64,000 nt of DNA from Neptunomonas concharum (lineage in GTDB: Bacteria; Pseudomonadota; Gammaproteobacteria; Pseudomonadales; Balneatricaceae): assembly GCF_008630635.1 (NCBI RefSeq), contig NZ_CP043869.1, positions 2,479,160 to 2,543,159 of the forward strand. The letters are read 5' to 3'. The position numbers and the translations under genes were made by a program. Below are positions 46,100-56,104 of this stretch, piece by piece; the first letter of the stretch is position 1, and every line of letters begins with the position of its first letter. A model generated the notes under the pieces. That model was not told the origin of the DNA, ran no database searches, and was given only the letters and a program-made list of their open reading frames with translations.

Positions 46100-47665
46100 T
46101 CAAACCTGTAGTTCGATAAACCGCTTCATGATCTTTTGATAACGGGTCTGTTGCTTAACTGCCAGACCCCCGAAGTTTAAACCGTTTAAGTCTCTTAAGC
46201 AGAGATGCCACTGTGCTTCACTCAGCCCACTATCCTTTGTCGCCTTCATCTCAACTGCGACTTGAGCGGTATTTAGTACCAATGAAGGACAAGCCGCCCC
46301 CGACTCAATTGCACGCCTAAAGAGTGAGAATGATTTTGATAACATCTTTTTTCTATATAACTGCAGTCCTTGTATCATGAGCGCAACCCACTCACTGGCA
46401 TCGGTGGACTGAATTAACGCATTCTTTATTTTCCTAACTTCTTCTGCCTGCCGTTTGCCCTCTGAAGCGTCCTGCATCCAATCAATCCAGCGCCACTGCT
46501 GATCAACCGACAGCTCCCTAAACTGGGTTAGCGCAAGATCCAGCTCACCTTCAGCCATCATGCTATTACCCAGCGCATCACGCAATTCAGCCAAGATGAT
46601 ATGAGAACGACACCTGACCGAGTGATCATCCATAGTATCTCGACTCACATCCTCCATCAGCCTGACGCACTCCATCTCCAGCTCGGCAACATTCATAGGT
46701 TTAATCGCATGTAATGCAATCATACTTCGCACCAGAGCAAAGTAATGATCAGGCTCTTGAAAAACGGAGTATCGAGAATATCGAACCGCTGCACGAAACG
46801 CATCCACAGCAAGCGTCCATTCTCCAGAAAAAGCAGCTAAGTTTCCGAGTTCAGATTGTAATTGAGGGACGGTGGGCTGCAGCATCACAGCCTTTCTCAT
46901 CAGAAGAACCGCTTGCTGCAACTCTCCGATGACATACATACTTCTAGCCAGCCAAGAAAAAGCTTCAACAGATATGTGCTGTTGATCGACCACTTTTTGC
47001 AGGACCTCAATAGATGCAGAATAACGCCCGAGGTAATAGCAGGACATACCCTTTCCTACCAGAGACCACGTTTGCTTTTTGGTTTCTGATAATCGAGAAA
47101 AAAGAGCTTCAGCCTTCTCATACTCTTTCGATTCTAATAAGCAAATACCTTGTAATCGTTCTAGATAAACCTTCAAACCAGGATAAACACTGATCAATTT
47201 TTCACAGTAAAGTAAACCACGCTGCCAATCCCCCTTATCCATACAATCCTCAACACAAGCGACCGCTTTTTTCACGCGTATCAATTTCTCGAGTTGTGAC
47301 TGTATCTTTGCCCGATCATAGGGGCGCACTATATAGGCATCAGGCGCACTTTCAAGTGATCCAACCAAGAGTGTAGAAGCATCAGGATCAATGATTAAGA
47401 GAAACAGAGTCTGAAAAAGATGCAGCTTTTCCGCAAAAGCTTCTTGAATAACCTGAAGGCCATTTTTTTCGTTCTTACCTAAATCATAAGCGATAAGCAC
47501 GAGGTCATATTGTTGTTCGCGAAGATAACTCACCCCCATATTCGCTGAAGACGCAACATCAATATTTGTAAAAGCCAGACCCGTAACGATATCCCTGAGC
47601 CGTGACATCTCATCCAGCTTACAGTCTACGATCAGAACAGATTGTCCAAAACGGCTAGTCGTCAT
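46100..47665 (-). CDS. Receiver-TPR protein with degenerate phosphorylation site
   Basis: 521 residues. The receiver-like domain (about 8-125) starts SVLIVDCKLDEMSRLRDIV, but the phospho-acceptor position reads DLVLIAYDLGKNEKNG, with Ala where Asp is expected; the Lys position is RPY. Residues about 135-500 are tetratricopeptide-like helices, for example ALFSRLSETKKQTWSLVGKG, CYYLGRYSASIEVLQKVVD and LMRKAVMLQPTVPQLQSELG. It is likely a phosphorylation-independent scaffold. It converges with the 122-residue gene, eight bases apart, and may belong functionally with the secretion operon. Confidence 0.78.
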   Translation of the reverse strand: MTTSRFGQSVLIVDCKLDEMSRLRDIVTGLAFTNIDVASSANMGVSYLREQQYDLVLIAYDLGKNEKNGLQVIQEAFAEKLHLFQTLFLLIIDPDASTLLVGSLESAPDAYIVRPYDRAKIQSQLEKLIRVKKAVACVEDCMDKGDWQRGLLYCEKLISVYPGLKVYLERLQGICLLESKEYEKAEALFSRLSETKKQTWSLVGKGMSCYYLGRYSASIEVLQKVVDQQHISVEAFSWLARSMYVIGELQQAVLLMRKAVMLQPTVPQLQSELGNLAAFSGEWTLAVDAFRAAVRYSRYSVFQEPDHYFALVRSMIALHAIKPMNVAELEMECVRLMEDVSRDTMDDHSVRCRSHIILAELRDALGNSMMAEGELDLALTQFRELSVDQQWRWIDWMQDASEGKRQAEEVRKIKNALIQSTDASEWVALMIQGLQLYRKKMLSKSFSLFRRAIESGAACPSLVLNTAQVAVEMKATKDSGLSEAQWHLCLRDLNGLNFGGLAVKQQTRYQKIMKRFIELQV

Positions 47666-47731
47666 GCTCTCGCATCTTACCCATCAGAATCCAATATAAA
47701 TCAGACTATTAGAAAAACATCTTAAATACAA

Positions 47732-47757
47732 AAAAACCCGCTAAGAAGCGGGTTTTT
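47732..47757. terminator. Bidirectional terminator between argG and the receiver-TPR gene
   Basis: Stem AAAAACCCGC / GCGGGTTTTT with a TAAGAA loop. The A-run and T-run make it work on either strand; it lies 20 bases past the argG stop on the minus strand. Confidence 0.85.
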
Positions 47758-47777
47758 CTTACAGCGAAGTACGACGA

Positions 47778-48998
47778 TTAAGACAGGTCACGCCCTTTTC
47801 CTGCGGCAATACGCATACGCAGTGCATTCAGTTTGATAAAACCTGCGGCGTCTTTTTGATCGTATGAACCTGCATCATCTTCAAAGGTCGCAATATTTTC
47901 ATCAAATAAGGTGTCTTTTGAGCGACGCCCAACAACAATCACATTACCTTTATACAATTTCAAGCGAACATCACCGTTAACATAGCGCTGGGATTCATCA
48001 ATCATTTTTTGTAGCATCTTACGCTCTTCAGACCACCAGAAGCCGTTATAGATAACTTTCGCGTAACGTGGCATTAATTCATCTTTCAAATGAGCTGCTT
48101 CACGATCAAGCGTAATTGATTCAATAGCACGGTGTGCACGCAGCATGATGGTTCCGCCTGGTGTTTCATAACAACCACGAGACTTCATACCAACAAAGCG
48201 GTTTTCCACAATATCTAAACGGCCAATGCCATTTTCACCACCGACCTTGTTTAGGTACTCCAGCACGGTAGCAGGAGACATCGCTTGGCCATTGATCGCA
48301 ACAATGTCACCCTTTTCATAGGTCAGCTCAATGTAAGTCGCTTCATCAGGCGCCTCTTCAGGCGATACAGACCAACGCCACATATCCGCTTCCGCTTCGG
48401 CCCACGGATCTTCTAGGATGTCACCCTCATAGGAGATATGCAGTAAATTAGCATCCATTGAGTAAGGTGATTTCTTTTTAGCATTGGAGAAGTCCACAGG
48501 AATATTGTGCTCTTCACAATACTTCATGAGGGTTTCACGTGAAGTCAAATTCCACTCACGCCATGGAGCAATCACATGAACACCTGGCTTCAGTGCATAT
48601 GCACCCAACTCGAAGCGTACTTGGTCGTTACCTTTACCTGTAGCACCATGGGAAATTGCATCAGCACCGGTTTCATTCGCGATTTCGATCAAGCGCTTGG
48701 CGATTAGAGGGCGCGCAATGGAGGTACCCAGCAGGTACTCACCTTCATAAATCGTATTGGCGCGGAACATTGGGAAAACAAAGTCACGCACGAACTCTTC
48801 GCGCAAATCTTCGATGTAAATCTCTTTGACACCTAATGCCTGCGCCTTAGCACGAGCAGGCTCCACTTCTTCACCCTGACCTAAATCAGCGGTAAATGTT
48901 ACGACTTCACAGTTATAGGTTTCCTGAAGCCAGCGGACAATAACTGATGTATCCAGTCCACCAGAATAAGCCAGTACTACCTTTTTAATTTCGGACAT
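47778..48998 (-). CDS. argG: Argininosuccinate synthase
   Basis: 406 residues. The ATP pyrophosphatase loop is [19 protein letters not shown]; other family signatures are [15 protein letters not shown] and [20 protein letters not shown]. It joins citrulline and aspartate in arginine synthesis. argD and argF are about 4 kb away on the other strand, so arginine genes are split here. Confidence 0.97.
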   Translation of the reverse strand: MSEIKKVVLAYSGGLDTSVIVRWLQETYNCEVVTFTADLGQGEEVEPARAKAQALGVKEIYIEDLREEFVRDFVFPMFRANTIYEGEYLLGTSIARPLIAKRLIEIANETGADAISHGATGKGNDQVRFELGAYALKPGVHVIAPWREWNLTSRETLMKYCEEHNIPVDFSNAKKKSPYSMDANLLHISYEGDILEDPWAEAEADMWRWSVSPEEAPDEATYIELTYEKGDIVAINGQAMSPATVLEYLNKVGGENGIGRLDIVENRFVGMKSRGCYETPGGTIMLRAHRAIESITLDREAAHLKDELMPRYAKVIYNGFWWSEERKMLQKMIDESQRYVNGDVRLKLYKGNVIVVGRRSKDTLFDENIATFEDDAGSYDQKDAAGFIKLNALRMRIAAGKGRDLS

Positions 48999-49109
48999 CT
49001 GTCAGCTCCACAGAAAGCGCGGCTGGCACATGAATTAAAGTACAGCCACACAGAATACGTTTTTGAGAGCGCGAATTATATCAGTTAATCCGGCTAAGAA
49101 ATACCGCCA

Positions 49110-49982
49110 TCAGTCGCGACTCAATCGAATCGTAACACGTCTGTTTCTAGCACGATTAGCAGCGCTGTTATTTGCAACCACAGGATAGCGTTCTCCATGA
49201 TAGCGAGTGGTTATGGCTTTTTCATCAATTCCTTGGGCTATCAGAAAACGGGTCACCTCTTCAGCACGCTGCTTGGAGAGATCACGATTTAACAAACGTC
49301 GTCCCGCATTATCAGAATGACCATCGACATAAACAGACTTCACCTGAGGATCAGTTTTCATGTAGAGCGCGATAAGCTCAAGCCGCTCTTTTGTGGAGTC
49401 CGATAGCCGCCACTGGGCAGGTGGAAATAGAACCGCCGTTCTCGCGACCTGTCGATAGTTGACCGGCAACAACTCCTCTACGCAGGCCATAAACTCATCA
49501 TACGAGCGCTGAAAGTTTGCAGCTGATAATGCGACTCGTACTGTTTCTGCAGAACCTAACCACTGGGTAATCGTAAAAGTGGGCGACATCCCGCGATATA
49601 GAGAGACGAGCATTTCACCAGTTTCATCAGCAGCAACAGCGATCTGTTTATCATTGGGTTTTAGCGCTATATTGCCTATTACCTTGGGTGCTGTACCTGG
49701 CTGCCATGGTGAAGCCTCCGCAACCAGCCTGACGTTACCCGACAAACCATTACTCTGGGTCGGTTTTAGGTGGAAAACCGCTCGTTCTCCAGCTTCATGA
49801 AAGAAACTCGCCACACCAAAGGATGGAATCTCCTGCTGCAACCGACAACTAAAACGGGAGGCTTCTACCGCCCATTTTGACTGATCGATGTCCGCTACAA
49901 AGGTAACAGCACCAACACCTTGCGCCAGTAGAGAAAGCAAGAGGACACAAAGACTGCGTTTAAAAATAATCAAACCTAGCAT
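49110..49982 (-). CDS. motY: Flagellar motor-associated protein MotY
   Basis: About 290 residues. A signal peptide precedes an N-terminal domain (about 30-160) with VTFVADIDQSKWAVEASRFS and CRLQQEIPSFGVASFFHEAG. A C-terminal OmpA/peptidoglycan-binding domain (about 165-290) has SVYVDGHSDNAGRRLLNRDL and NRARNRRVTIRL. This arrangement is MotY, the T-ring component of sodium-driven polar flagella. The start is uncertain: a TTG at 50009 adds nine codons. Confidence 0.88.
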   Translation of the reverse strand: MLGLIIFKRSLCVLLLSLLAQGVGAVTFVADIDQSKWAVEASRFSCRLQQEIPSFGVASFFHEAGERAVFHLKPTQSNGLSGNVRLVAEASPWQPGTAPKVIGNIALKPNDKQIAVAADETGEMLVSLYRGMSPTFTITQWLGSAETVRVALSAANFQRSYDEFMACVEELLPVNYRQVARTAVLFPPAQWRLSDSTKERLELIALYMKTDPQVKSVYVDGHSDNAGRRLLNRDLSKQRAEEVTRFLIAQGIDEKAITTRYHGERYPVVANNSAANRARNRRVTIRLSRD

Positions 49983-50181
49983 TCCCACAATAAAAAGATA
50001 CGCATTCAATTATCGGCTCATGAATAAAAATTTTAACCAAAAGCGTTCTGCTTGGTCTATCTAGCTACAGGCTGTTAGAATGCAGCCAAACACCAGCGCA
50101 AAAACTGCAGCGCTAGAATAAAAACCCACTTCAGCGTTATATAGATTAACTATACAAGTGGACAAAGATTAAGGATACCTT

Positions 50182-50835
50182 TTGAGTAATAACACCATTG
50201 CCCAACTTATGGCCGAACGTTTTCGAGGTTATCTGCCTGTTGTTATCGATGTTGAAACCGCTGGGTTTAATGCTCGTACGGATGCGCTACTCGAGATAGC
50301 TGCTGTTACTTTAACAATGGATGAGCAAGGTTATCTCATCCCAGACCAGAGCGTTATGGCCGAAGTGGAGCCCTTTGAAGGCGCTAATTTAGAGCGTTCT
50401 GCACTTGAATTTACCGGCATTGATCCTTTTGACCCCAACCGAGAGTCGATTCCCGAAAGTGAAGCCCTCGAAAAAATTTTCAAGCCTATACGCAAAGCAG
50501 TGAAAGCACATGGATGTAAACGCGCAATCTTAGTGGGTCACAATGCATCTTTTGATCATGGTTTCGTTAACGCAGCAGCCAACCGTGTCGATATCAAAAG
50601 AAACCCTTTCCACCCCTTCTCCTCCTTCGATACAGCAACACTAGCCGGACTTGCTTATGGACAAACAGTGTTAGCAAAAGCATGCGATGTGGCAGGCATT
50701 CCCTTCGATGGAAAAAAAGCCCATTCAGCTCTATATGATACCGAGAAAACAGCAGACCTCTTCTGCAGTATTGTTAACCGCTGGAAAGATCTAGGCGGAT
50801 GGGAAATGGTTCTATCCCTGCAAGATCACGACTAA
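50182..50835 (+). CDS. rnt: Ribonuclease T
   Basis: 217 residues, DEDD exonuclease. [17 protein letters not shown] carries the first acidic pair, [16 protein letters not shown] the third Asp, and [17 protein letters not shown] the His/Asp set. It trims tRNA 3' ends and other stable RNAs. Start is TTG with AGGAT a few bases upstream. A GC-rich hairpin separates it from the convergent lipoprotein gene. Confidence 0.96.
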   Translation: MSNNTIAQLMAERFRGYLPVVIDVETAGFNARTDALLEIAAVTLTMDEQGYLIPDQSVMAEVEPFEGANLERSALEFTGIDPFDPNRESIPESEALEKIFKPIRKAVKAHGCKRAILVGHNASFDHGFVNAAANRVDIKRNPFHPFSSFDTATLAGLAYGQTVLAKACDVAGIPFDGKKAHSALYDTEKTADLFCSIVNRWKDLGGWEMVLSLQDHD

Positions 50836-50842
50836 TCCTACA

Positions 50843-50872
50843 AGCGAAGTGGGTTTGCACCCACTTTACGCT
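50843..50872. terminator. Hairpin between rnt and the OmpA-like lipoprotein gene
   Basis: Stem AAGTGGGT / ACCCACTT with an outer AGCG/CGCT pairing, in the 47-base gap between convergent genes. It lacks a clear T-run. Confidence 0.55.
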
Positions 50873-50882
50873 ATCCCTAGCA

Positions 50883-51458
50883 CTACTTGCTAAGCTTAAA
50901 AACCACTCGGCGATTCATTTGACGCCCTTCCTCGGTCTCATTGCTAGCAATAGGCTGTGACTCGCCCATACCAACGGACTGCATGCGAGAGGAATCAACA
51001 CCACCCATCATCAAGTACGCCCTTACCGAATCGGCTCTCTGTTGCGATAGCTTACGGTTATAAGAGTCAGATGCGATAGAATCAGTATGCCCTTCAATAA
51101 CAAATGCATCATCGACTGTCTTCAATACTTTAATCGCTTCATCAAGCACAGACTTAGCCTCTGCCGTCAACTCGCTTGACTTGTAGACGAAATTCACGCC
51201 GTTTAATGAAATTGACTCGACCACGGGACACCCTTCACCATCAACCACCGCCCCTATGGGTGTTGACGGACACATATCCGCAGTATTCATAACACCATCT
51301 TGATCATCATCAGCATCACAAACACTCTCAAACGGAGTAATGACTCCTTCAGAGGATACAGAATACTGGCTATTCTGCCATTCCAGACTCGGCTTCTGAG
51401 CACACCCGGAAAGCACCAATGCAGCCACTGAACATCCAACCAACCCCAAACGTTTCAT
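50883..51458 (-). CDS. OmpA-family lipoprotein
   Basis: 191 residues. Lipobox LVLSGC (Cys19) after MKRLGLVGCSVAALVLSG. An acidic calcium-binding-like segment (DADDDQDGVMNTADMCPSTP, residues about 48-67) resembles thrombospondin type 3 repeats of OmpA/OprF proteins. The C-terminal OmpA domain has VIEGHTDSIASDSYNRKLSQ and NRRVVFKLSK for peptidoglycan binding. A structural or stress-related outer-membrane lipoprotein; no specific name. Confidence 0.88.
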   Translation of the reverse strand: MKRLGLVGCSVAALVLSGCAQKPSLEWQNSQYSVSSEGVITPFESVCDADDDQDGVMNTADMCPSTPIGAVVDGEGCPVVESISLNGVNFVYKSSELTAEAKSVLDEAIKVLKTVDDAFVIEGHTDSIASDSYNRKLSQQRADSVRAYLMMGGVDSSRMQSVGMGESQPIASNETEEGRQMNRRVVFKLSK

Positions 51459-51571
51459 TTACCCAGATCTCCAAAAATAGTTTATAGCTGTTCGCATCGA
51501 AAAGCGCTTAACGAAACATCGCTAATTTATTATCAACAGTTACTCTACAATACAATAGCAACGCTGAACAA

Positions 51572-51601
51572 AAAAAAACCGCATCCAAGATGCGGTTTTT
51601 C
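51572..51601 (-). terminator. Rho-independent terminator after the peroxiredoxin gene
   Basis: Stem AAAACCGCATC / GATGCGGTTTT with loop CAA and a run of T residues on the minus strand, 18 bases past the stop. Confidence 0.85.
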
Positions 51602-51618
51602 TAAGTAGCGATAAAGGT

Positions 51619-52221
51619 TTACAGCTTGTCAGACTCTTCTGACAGGTACTTAGCAACACCTTCTGCTGTTGCGTTCATGCCTTTGTCACCTTTATTCCAG
51701 CCAGCTGGGCATACTTCACCGTGCTCTTCGTGGAACTGCAGAGCGTCAAAAAGACGAATCAGCTCATCCATGTTACGACCCAGTGGCAGGTCGTTAACGA
51801 TTTGAGAACGTACATTACCTTCTTTATCAATAAGGAACGCACCACGGAAAGCAACACCCGCATCATGCTCAACATCATACGCCTGGCAAATTTCGTGCTT
51901 CACATCAGCAACCAGCGTATATTTCACAGGACCGATACCACCGGCGTTTACGGGTGTGTTACGCCAAGCATTGTGTGTAAATTGAGAGTCGATAGACACA
52001 CCGATCACCTCAACACCACGCTCAGTGAAAGCGTCCATACGGTGATCCAATGCAATCAACTCAGATGGGCAAACAAAGGTAAAGTCCAGCGGATAGAAGA
52101 ATACCAGACCATACTTTCCTTTGATCGCTTCACTCAGATTAAATGCATCAACAATCTCACCGTTACCCAGTACTGCCGCTGCTGTAAAATCAGGAGCCTG
52201 TTTACCTACTAATACACCCAT
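51619..52221 (-). CDS. Typical 2-Cys peroxiredoxin
   Basis: 200 residues. The peroxidatic site is DFTFVCPSELIALD and the resolving cysteine is in HGEVCPAGWNKGDKGM. It also has the GGIGPVKYTLVAD loop. It reduces hydrogen peroxide and organic peroxides with thioredoxin or AhpF-type partners; no ahpF is adjacent. GGAG lies before the ATG. The monothiol glutaredoxin gene is the next gene upstream on the same strand. Confidence 0.95.
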   Translation of the reverse strand: MGVLVGKQAPDFTAAAVLGNGEIVDAFNLSEAIKGKYGLVFFYPLDFTFVCPSELIALDHRMDAFTERGVEVIGVSIDSQFTHNAWRNTPVNAGGIGPVKYTLVADVKHEICQAYDVEHDAGVAFRGAFLIDKEGNVRSQIVNDLPLGRNMDELIRLFDALQFHEEHGEVCPAGWNKGDKGMNATAEGVAKYLSEESDKL

Positions 52222-52291
52222 TGTTATCTCCGATATCTTCCGGTTATCACATTAAAATAACTGTGGTGAAAACTACCCCAGCTAAAGTTCA

Positions 52292-52630
52292 TTATTCGCT
52301 ATCTGTATTACCATCTGCCGCAGCCGCTGCTTTTATCAGCGGCTTTAGCTCACCACTGGCCGACATTTCGCATACGATATCGCAACCGCCCACTAACTCG
52401 CCATTAACCCATAACTGAGGGAACGTCGGCCAATTAGCATATTTAGGTAACTCCGCACGAATATCCTGATTTTCCAGAATATTTACGAAAGCAAACCGCT
52501 CGCCACATGCCATTAGCGCTTCTACCGTACGCGCTGAAAAGCCACACTGTGGAAAACGTGGTGTGCCTTTCATATACAGCAGGATAGAGTTATTTTCGAT
52601 CTGTTCTTTAATTGTATCTACTACACTCAT
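52292..52630 (-). CDS. grxD: Monothiol glutaredoxin (Grx4 type)
   Basis: 112 residues. The active site is FPQCGFSARTVEAL (CGFS). KGTPRFPQCGFS, WPTFPQLWVNGELVGGCDIV are the glutathione- and cluster-binding segments. It binds a 2Fe-2S cluster with glutathione and often with BolA, serving Fe-S trafficking. It lies upstream of the peroxiredoxin gene, 70 bases apart. Confidence 0.96.
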   Translation of the reverse strand: MSVVDTIKEQIENNSILLYMKGTPRFPQCGFSARTVEALMACGERFAFVNILENQDIRAELPKYANWPTFPQLWVNGELVGGCDIVCEMSASGELKPLIKAAAAADGNTDSE

Positions 52631-52812
52631 CTTCTGACCCTTTTAACGTCATGCAACTCACAAGATAAACTTTCAGAAAATGCTACCACATACCCAACTA
52701 AAATACTCGGACATAATGACAAAAATATTGCTAATGACTAGGAGCATTTTCTTCATCTGAGACTATTTATGGTGTTTACCTTCATCAGTTTCAAGGTAAT
52801 CATCATGCAAAG

Positions 52813-52841
52813 TTGCCAAAAAAGGCTAGTATCAATAGAAT
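52813..52841 (+). promoter_or_regulatory. Strong sigma70-like promoter of argD
   Basis: TTGCCA and TAGAAT separated by 17 bases. Transcription would start near 52848, giving a leader of about 50 bases. Confidence 0.6.
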
Positions 52842-52855
52842 GTCGATCTTTAAAC

Positions 52856-52876
52856 GGCAGCCAAGGCTGCCTTTTT
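52856..52876 (+). terminator. Terminator-like hairpin at the 5' end of the argD leader
   Basis: GGCAGCC AA GGCTGCC followed by five T residues. It lies only about eight bases after the predicted transcript start and 20 bases before the argD ATG. It might be an attenuator, a 5' stabilising hairpin, or the end of an unnoticed upstream transcript. Confidence 0.5.
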
Positions 52877-52896
52877 GCGTTGTAGGGAGAAATAAA

Positions 52897-54099
52897 ATGG
52901 CACCACAGCCCTTAATGAACACCTATAATCGCCTCTCTGTCAGTTTTGAGCGAGGAGAGGGCGTCTGGCTGTATGACACCGATGGTAACAAGTATTTGGA
53001 CGCGCTTTCTGGGATTGCGGTATGCGGTTTAGGCCACTCTCACCCTGCTGTGACTCGTGCAATTACTGAGCAAGCAAATAAATTAATCCACACCTCGAAT
53101 TTATACACCATTCCCCTTCAGGAACAACTTGGGGAAACGTTAGTCAGCATTTCAGGTATGGATAGTGTTTTCTTCTGCAACTCGGGTGCAGAAGCTAATG
53201 AAGCAGCCATCAAAATTGCTCGCAAGTTTGGCCACAGTAAAGGGATCGAAAAACCCTCTATCGTAGTGATGGAAGGTGCTTTTCATGGGCGCACCATGGC
53301 AACATTAAGCGCGACCGGCAACCGTGCAGCCCAAGCAGGGTTTGAGCCTTTGGTCGGTGGCTTTGTTCGGGCACCTTATAATGACGCCGACGCTATTCGG
53401 TCCATTGCGGCAAACAACAAGGAAGTGGTTGCTATACTTGTCGAACCCATCCAAGGCGAGAGCGGCATCCAGATACCTAGTGATGAATACCTCAGCGAGC
53501 TGCGCCAAGTCTGTGATGAGAACGATTGGTTACTCATGTTAGATGAGGTACAAACCGGCAATGGCAGAACAGGACGGTACTTCGCTTACCAACACACCTG
53601 CATCGTACCTGATGTTGTGACTACAGCCAAAGGCTTAGGTAACGGCTTCCCCATTGGAGCTTGCCTTGCAAAAGGGCGTGCCGCTACAACACTAGGACAA
53701 GGAAATCACGGTTCAACCTTTGGCGGAACCCCTCTCGCATGTGCTGTTGGCCTGGCGGTGACTGAAACCATCATGCAGAACGATTTATGCGGCCACGCAG
53801 AAATGATCGGTAGACGCCTGCTGGATGGCTTCGAAGCACAACTAGGTGGAATGGAATACGTAAAAGAGATTCGTGGCAAAGGGCTCATGATTGCGATCGA
53901 GCTAACCGAAGCTGGCACGGAGTTAGCGGTTCTTTCGAAAGTAAAAGGTATTCTACTCAACATAACGGGGGGAGGAAAAGTAGTGAGACTGCTTCCGCCT
54001 TTGATTATGACAGAGACAGAAGCTGATTTGTTAGTTAACACCCTGTCCAAACTCATTAAGATTTATGCCGCTGATGAGCGGTCAAAGCCAAGAAGCTAA
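52897..54099 (+). CDS. argD: Acetylornithine aminotransferase family protein
   Basis: About 400 residues, class III PLP aminotransferase. VFFCNSGAEANEAAIKIARK, LLMLDEVQTGNGRTGRYFAY and TTAKGLGNGFPIGACLAKGR (catalytic Lys) are visible. A frame extends 28 codons upstream through the promoter and hairpin; the ATG at 52897 has AGGGAG upstream and the usual start MAPQPLMNTYNRL. Immediately upstream of argF, so it most likely acts in arginine synthesis, possibly also on succinyl-ornithine. Confidence 0.93.
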   Translation: MAPQPLMNTYNRLSVSFERGEGVWLYDTDGNKYLDALSGIAVCGLGHSHPAVTRAITEQANKLIHTSNLYTIPLQEQLGETLVSISGMDSVFFCNSGAEANEAAIKIARKFGHSKGIEKPSIVVMEGAFHGRTMATLSATGNRAAQAGFEPLVGGFVRAPYNDADAIRSIAANNKEVVAILVEPIQGESGIQIPSDEYLSELRQVCDENDWLLMLDEVQTGNGRTGRYFAYQHTCIVPDVVTTAKGLGNGFPIGACLAKGRAATTLGQGNHGSTFGGTPLACAVGLAVTETIMQNDLCGHAEMIGRRLLDGFEAQLGGMEYVKEIRGKGLMIAIELTEAGTELAVLSKVKGILLNITGGGKVVRLLPPLIMTETEADLLVNTLSKLIKIYAADERSKPRS

Positions 54100-54147
54100 T
54101 GGCTTCAGCATGATAAAGGAAAGCCAGTTTTATCTGGCATGATGTAT

Positions 54148-55053
54148 ATGACTACAAGACATTTTTTAACACTTCAGGATGTAACGCCTGATGAGTTTAA
54201 GCAAATAATTAAACGTGCATCTGAGCTAAAAGCAATACGCAATGCGGGTGAGGTTTACGAGCCACTAACCAACAAGGTTATGGCGATGATCTTTGAGAAA
54301 GCCTCCACACGAACACGCGTATCCTTTGAAGCGGGTATGGCTCAGCTTGGTGGCCATGCGATGTTTTTATCTTCCCGTGATACGCAATTAGGCCGCGGTG
54401 AGCCAATAGAAGATGCAGCAAAAGTTATTTCCAGCATGGTAGATGTGGTTATGATTCGAACATACGAACATCAAACCGTAGAAACCTTTGCCGCTCATTC
54501 AAAAGTCCCCGTAATTAACGCACTGACTGATGACTATCATCCCTGTCAGTTACTGGCTGATATGCAATGCTTTTTTGAGCATCGTGGGGATATTAAAGGC
54601 AAAACTGTCACGTGGATTGGCGATGGGAACAACATGTGCCAATCTTACATTAATGCGGCTACATTGCTGGATTTTCACCTGAACATCGCCTGCCCAGAGG
54701 GCTTTGAGCCTAACCAGACTCTGGTCGATGAAAACAAAGAGCGTATTTCAGTTTATCGCACCCCTGAGGAAGCCGTTAAAGGTTCCAACTTGGTTGTTAC
54801 CGACGTATGGGCATCCATGGGACAAGAAGATGAACAGGAAAAACGCCTTAAGCTTTTTGCAGGTTTTCAGGTGAGCCCAGCATTGATGGACTTAGCAGAA
54901 CCGGATGCTATCTTTATGCATTGCTTACCTGCTCACCGGGGTGAGGAAGTTAGTGACGATATGCTAGATGATCCACGCTCTGTGGTGTTTGATGAAGCAG
55001 AAAATCGCCTACATGCACAAAAAGCACTCTTAGAGTTTCTGCTCGTAAAGTAG
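54148..55053 (+). CDS. argF: Ornithine carbamoyltransferase
   Basis: About 301 residues. The carbamoyl-phosphate motif is [14 protein letters not shown]; the ornithine motifs are [13 protein letters not shown] and [13 protein letters not shown]. It makes citrulline for ArgG. ATGs at 54139 and 54148 are both in frame; the latter ([11 protein letters not shown]) matches relatives. It follows argD by about 48 bases and is closed by a long hairpin. Confidence 0.96.
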   Translation: MTTRHFLTLQDVTPDEFKQIIKRASELKAIRNAGEVYEPLTNKVMAMIFEKASTRTRVSFEAGMAQLGGHAMFLSSRDTQLGRGEPIEDAAKVISSMVDVVMIRTYEHQTVETFAAHSKVPVINALTDDYHPCQLLADMQCFFEHRGDIKGKTVTWIGDGNNMCQSYINAATLLDFHLNIACPEGFEPNQTLVDENKERISVYRTPEEAVKGSNLVVTDVWASMGQEDEQEKRLKLFAGFQVSPALMDLAEPDAIFMHCLPAHRGEEVSDDMLDDPRSVVFDEAENRLHAQKALLEFLLVK

Positions 55054-55059
55054 CTGATC

Positions 55060-55090
55060 TTCGGCTAATGCTTGATAAGCATTAGCCGAA
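55060..55090. terminator. Perfect 14-bp hairpin after argF
   Basis: TTCGGCTAATGCTT / AAGCATTAGCCGAA with a three-base loop, six bases after the argF stop. It lacks a T-run, so its role may be mRNA 3' protection rather than intrinsic termination. Confidence 0.55.
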
Positions 55091-55154
55091 AACACCATTT
55101 TCCGGCTACACTGTCTTATAGATCTTTTTTAGTCGGCCGACGCAGGATACAAGC

Positions 55155-56069
55155 ATGGTTGAATTGAGGCATCTGAAAACCCTAGCAGCATTAAGAGACG
55201 CAGGTAGCTTAGTAGAAGCAGCCGAGCGGGTACACTTGACTCAATCAGCGCTATCCCATCAAATCAAAGACCTTGAAGACAGGCTCAACTGCTCCCTGTT
55301 TATTCGCAAAACCAAACCGATTTGTTTTACCTCTGCAGGCCAACGGCTATTAACCTTGGCAGACGAAGTGCTTCCCATGATTCGCAATACCGAAAGAGAC
55401 ATTGCGCGATTAGCAGGCGGAGAAGCCGGTAGGCTTAACATTAGCATAGATTGCCATAGTTGCTTCGATTGGCTGATGCCTACCATCGATCACTTCAGAC
55501 AACATTGGCCCGAAGTGGAAATGGATCTGGCCAGCGGTTTTACGTTTCAGCCTCTCCCCGCCCTTTCACGGGGCGATCTTGATCTGGTTATCACATCGGA
55601 TCCTGAAGAGAGAAACGGTATCTTTTACATACCTCTGTTCAGTTATGAGTCCGTGCTGGCTATTGGAAAGCGACATCGCCTTATTGCTAAGAAATTTATT
55701 CATGCCGAAGATCTCGCTCAAGAAACAGTCATCACCTACCCTGTTGAGCAGGAAAGGCTCGATCTTTTTACAAAGTTCTTAATACCAGCAGATGTCGAGC
55801 CCTATGCCATTCGCACAGCTGAACTCACTTTAATGATTTTACAGCTGGTTGCTAGTGGGCGTGGTGTAGCTGCTTTACCAAATTGGGCCCTTCACGAATA
55901 CCTCCAAAGAGATTATGTAGCTGCACGCCCTTTGGGTGAAAAAGGGGTTTGGTGTACGTTATATGCAGCGATTCGTGAAGATCAAAAAGAGGCGGAGTTT
56001 ATGATGGACTTCCTTAATACTGCCAAGGAAATATCCTTCAGCACGCTTACGGGTATCAAATCGGCCTGA
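55155..56069 (+). CDS. metR: LysR-type regulator MetR
   Basis: 304 residues. The N-terminal helix-turn-helix begins MVELRHLKTLAALRDAGSLV and continues with HLTQSALSHQIKDLEDRL. The effector domain retains SIDCHSCFDWLMPTIDHFRQ and DLVITSDPEERNGIFYIPLF, closely matching E. coli MetR, which senses homocysteine and activates metE and metH. No met gene is adjacent. Confidence 0.9.
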   Translation: MVELRHLKTLAALRDAGSLVEAAERVHLTQSALSHQIKDLEDRLNCSLFIRKTKPICFTSAGQRLLTLADEVLPMIRNTERDIARLAGGEAGRLNISIDCHSCFDWLMPTIDHFRQHWPEVEMDLASGFTFQPLPALSRGDLDLVITSDPEERNGIFYIPLFSYESVLAIGKRHRLIAKKFIHAEDLAQETVITYPVEQERLDLFTKFLIPADVEPYAIRTAELTLMILQLVASGRGVAALPNWALHEYLQRDYVAARPLGEKGVWCTLYAAIREDQKEAEFMMDFLNTAKEISFSTLTGIKSA

Positions 56070-56104
56070 TAAATTACCAGGCCTACCATTAGCAAAACAG
56101 CTTC

